From positions 1 to 16,990 of the forward strand of contig CAKQDQ010000043.1 of assembly GCA_934229335.1 (NCBI GenBank): 16,990 bases of DNA, written 5' to 3'. Positions 15,364 to 16,990 of this stretch are shown one piece after another. Source of the stretch: an uncultured Prevotella sp. Its GTDB lineage: Bacteria > Bacteroidota > Bacteroidia > Bacteroidales > Bacteroidaceae. A model generated the notes under the pieces. The model was not told where the DNA came from and ran no database searches. It saw only the letters and a list, made by a program, of their open reading frames with translations. A program made the translations under genes and the position numbers. Each line of letters starts with the position of its first letter. Position 1 is the first letter of the stretch.

Positions 15364-15954
15364 ATTATGTATTATTCACGTAAAAGATTATTTATAGAAC
15401 CGCCCTAAACTTTATCCCTATGATATATAGACACAAGAAAAAGCGCGGCACACTGTCGTTATTGTTTGCTCCACGTATCGAGGCTCTCGCATTGCCTAAT
15501 CCTGTAGAACAAACAACAACAGTGTCCACGCTATACGATTTATAAAGTTCACACCATGAAAGGGAAAACTTATAGCCAAACATTGTAACGTAAGGTTACA
15601 ATGATTTCATACAAGCTTCTCCTTCATGGATAGATATAATCATAATACGAGGACATCTACCGCTGGCTATGTTAAAGACAGGATTTAAGAAAACTTTGCG
15701 AGAATTTTCGATACATCTTAAACAAAGCGTCAAGTAAACGCCTTCAGTATGTCTTGAACCTACAGGAGATGTCACTATCTGAGTAATTATCCAGTAAGCT
15801 ATATCACCCTATCTGTTCATTTGCAAATTTATTAATTTTAATTGAATAACAGAAATATTTATACAGTTTTCATGCTTTTGTTTTCTCTTTTATACATTAT
15901 TTAACACTATCAATATAGGCAGTAATTATTCTGCGGTAGGTGCATGACGAATCG
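15364..15954. other. 590-bp region without a convincing gene
   Basis: No family is recognisable here. Two small overlapping ORFs lie on opposite strands: a 63-codon minus-strand ORF at 15392-15583 and a 41-codon plus-strand ORF at 15420-15545. I cannot choose between them. The plus peptide has FAPRIEALALPNP, a faint resemblance to NVEALA-type Bacteroidetes peptides, but without the usual hydrophobic leader. An inverted repeat TTGTAAC/GTTACAA is at 15583-15601. The right part (15800-15955) is very AT-rich and runs into the end of the IS66 element. The rest shows nothing I can name. It may be decayed DNA next to the insertion. Confidence 0.5.
15824..15855 (-). promoter_or_regulatory. Candidate leftward promoter
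   Basis: On the minus strand TAAATTTG (15831-15824) is an exact -7 match. TTTC rather than TTTG lies 20 nt upstream (15855-15852). It would drive transcription towards the leftward terminator at 15322-15363. In such AT-rich DNA this could be chance. Confidence 0.3.
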
Positions 15955-16990
15955 TCAAACCTCAAATAAGGCTTGAATTGCATAATAAGGTGTTTGGTTG
16001 TGCTTCTTAGCAGTCTCAACTACTGAATGTAGTTCAAGAAATGCATCAGCTCCGAAATCAGAACGGAATGTACATGAGTTCTTCAATTTGATTTTCAACT
16101 TGCGTATACCTCGTTCGCTTGCGTTGTTGTCGGATGGAATCATTGGGTCTTCCAAGAAATTGAAGATGTAATCACGACATTTTATCAATCCATTTTTTAA
16201 GGTGTCGAACTTCTTGCCGAGCTTGCTGACATTTATTTTGAGTAAACTGTCCAATTTGTCCAACCATGAGGCTTTACTGATAATGTCAGTCGGGTTTGCA
16301 TTTCTCTCATGGATGGCCTCACGGAACAAGTTGATGACTTGCTCTGACCATTTTTGACTAGTGTCCAGTTCAGATAGATACTGTAACTCTCTGAGCAGGT
16401 GCGCGAGGCAAACTTGATGGCTAAGGAACCGTAGTGCGAAATATGCACTATGGCGGTCAGTCACAGCAGTCATGCGTTCCAAACTATCCCCAAATTGTTC
16501 GGTCAATACCTTGGAACTTCTGCCGTTAGCGCGGAAGAGTAAAGTGTAATAAACCGTCTGTGCTATCCATGCCCAGTCAAGACGCTTGTTGCAATAGCAG
16601 CCACTTTCATCAAAGCCGACAACATTTGATGACATGATGTATTCCTTTATCTTGTCAACAATTGGCTGTGCGTTTCTTTTGGCCTCATTGACCCAATTAA
16701 CAAATGAGCCTTCACTTGGAGACAGACCAAGAACGTCATGCAAGAAACTGGCAATACGACCATAAGGAAGAAATTGCACAACACTGAGATATACTACAAG
16801 TGACTTTACGCTTGCATCATATACCACATCGTTAGAACGACGCCTTGAAGCTGTGCGGATGCGTTCACCACAATGCTTGCATACCATAACGTAATGGCGT
16901 ATCTCCTTAACAACAGGCTTTAGCTCTGGAATGGAAACCACTTGGGTCACATAATCAAGTATACGCTCGGCATCAGCCAAAGAATCACCG
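15915..16990 (-). mobile_element. IS66-family insertion sequence, partial
   Basis: The transposase gene marks this as an IS66-like element that continues past the right edge. Its left boundary must lie at or just before 15955. A start near the GTAATTATTCTGCGG stretch (about 15921) is possible, but the matching inverted repeat is outside the window, so the boundary is approximate. Confidence 0.6.
15955..16990 (-). CDS. tnpC: IS66-family transposase (TnpC), N-terminus outside the window
   Basis: The frame stays open to the right edge, so the start lies beyond it; the TTG at 16980 is internal. About 345 C-terminal residues are visible of the roughly 500 usual for IS66 TnpC. Numbering from the codon at 16980, a zinc-ribbon-like pair Cys34/Cys37 (CKHCGERI) is followed by the transposase core: Asp124 in VGFDESG, Asp175 in VTDRHSAYF and Glu289 in SDNNASERGIRKLKIK. 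All three catalytic acids are present. CLAHLLREL and the AFLELHSVVETAKKH end also match IS66. The C-terminus looks complete. The tnpA and tnpB genes expected upstream would lie off the edge, so intactness cannot be judged. Confidence 0.9.
   Translation of the reverse strand, partial: GDSLADAERILDYVTQVVSIPELKPVVKEIRHYVMVCKHCGERIRTASRRRSNDVVYDASVKSLVVYLSVVQFLPYGRIASFLHDVLGLSPSEGSFVNWVNEAKRNAQPIVDKIKEYIMSSNVVGFDESGCYCNKRLDWAWIAQTVYYTLLFRANGRSSKVLTEQFGDSLERMTAVTDRHSAYFALRFLSHQVCLAHLLRELQYLSELDTSQKWSEQVINLFREAIHERNANPTDIISKASWLDKLDSLLKINVSKLGKKFDTLKNGLIKCRDYIFNFLEDPMIPSDNNASERGIRKLKIKLKNSCTFRSDFGADAFLELHSVVETAKKHNQTPYYAIQALFEV

Noticed and set aside
15152..15397. 81-codon plus-strand ORF overlapping dfx
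   Set aside because: It is a shifted frame of the well-supported desulfoferrodoxin gene, extended through its terminator.
1..16990. A polysaccharide utilisation locus
   Set aside because: The GH43-like gene and the sensor/AraC regulator are about 5 kb apart with unrelated genes between them, and no susC/susD pair is present.

Overview
This window almost certainly comes from a Bacteroidales genome, most likely Prevotella or a close relative. The sequence support is consistent: several intergenic regions carry the Bacteroidetes promoter pattern (TTTG-like -33, about 20 nt, TAnnTTTG -7); most starts lack a Shine-Dalgarno sequence; secreted proteins end their signal peptides in A|Q; and the gene content is typical (a Reg_prop/Y_Y_Y regulator with an AraC domain, a PD-(D/E)XK Rpn-type protein, an IS66 element, desulfoferrodoxin).

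Layout. Positions 1-3306 hold a two-gene envelope operon: the 3' part of a multi-barrel outer-membrane protein and a secreted TPR protein 10 bp downstream. Positions 3491-5495 hold two housekeeping genes that overlap: the ribosome-assembly GTPase Obg and a PgeF/YfiH-type laccase-domain protein. A MITE-like, nested inverted-repeat element (5542-5889) then sits directly in front of a membrane-spanning regulator (5917-8442). That regulator has the sensor half of a hybrid two-component system and an AraC-type DNA-binding end, but no kinase or receiver. A REP-like hairpin follows, then an Rpn/PD-(D/E)XK family protein with coding 24-bp tandem repeats, closed by a strong terminator. A repeat-rich gap leads to a secreted protein with an internal duplication.

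Positions 11519-13462 encode a membrane-anchored nucleotide-sugar 4,6-dehydratase of the CapD/WbpM/PglF kind, preceded by a textbook promoter. It is followed by a secreted GH43-like glycosidase and then by a desulfoferrodoxin. The desulfoferrodoxin promoter overlaps a perfect 16-bp palindrome and its start has an unusually strong Shine-Dalgarno. A 590-bp gap without a convincing gene separates this from an IS66-family transposase on the minus strand that runs off the right edge.

Most genes are single units or pairs, each with its own promoter or terminator, and there is no operon-scale novel system. The points most worth following up are the kinase-less sensor/AraC protein with a MITE in its promoter region, the palindromic repeats, the operator at the desulfoferrodoxin promoter, and the duplicated secreted protein. 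I saw no tRNA, rRNA or CRISPR array.
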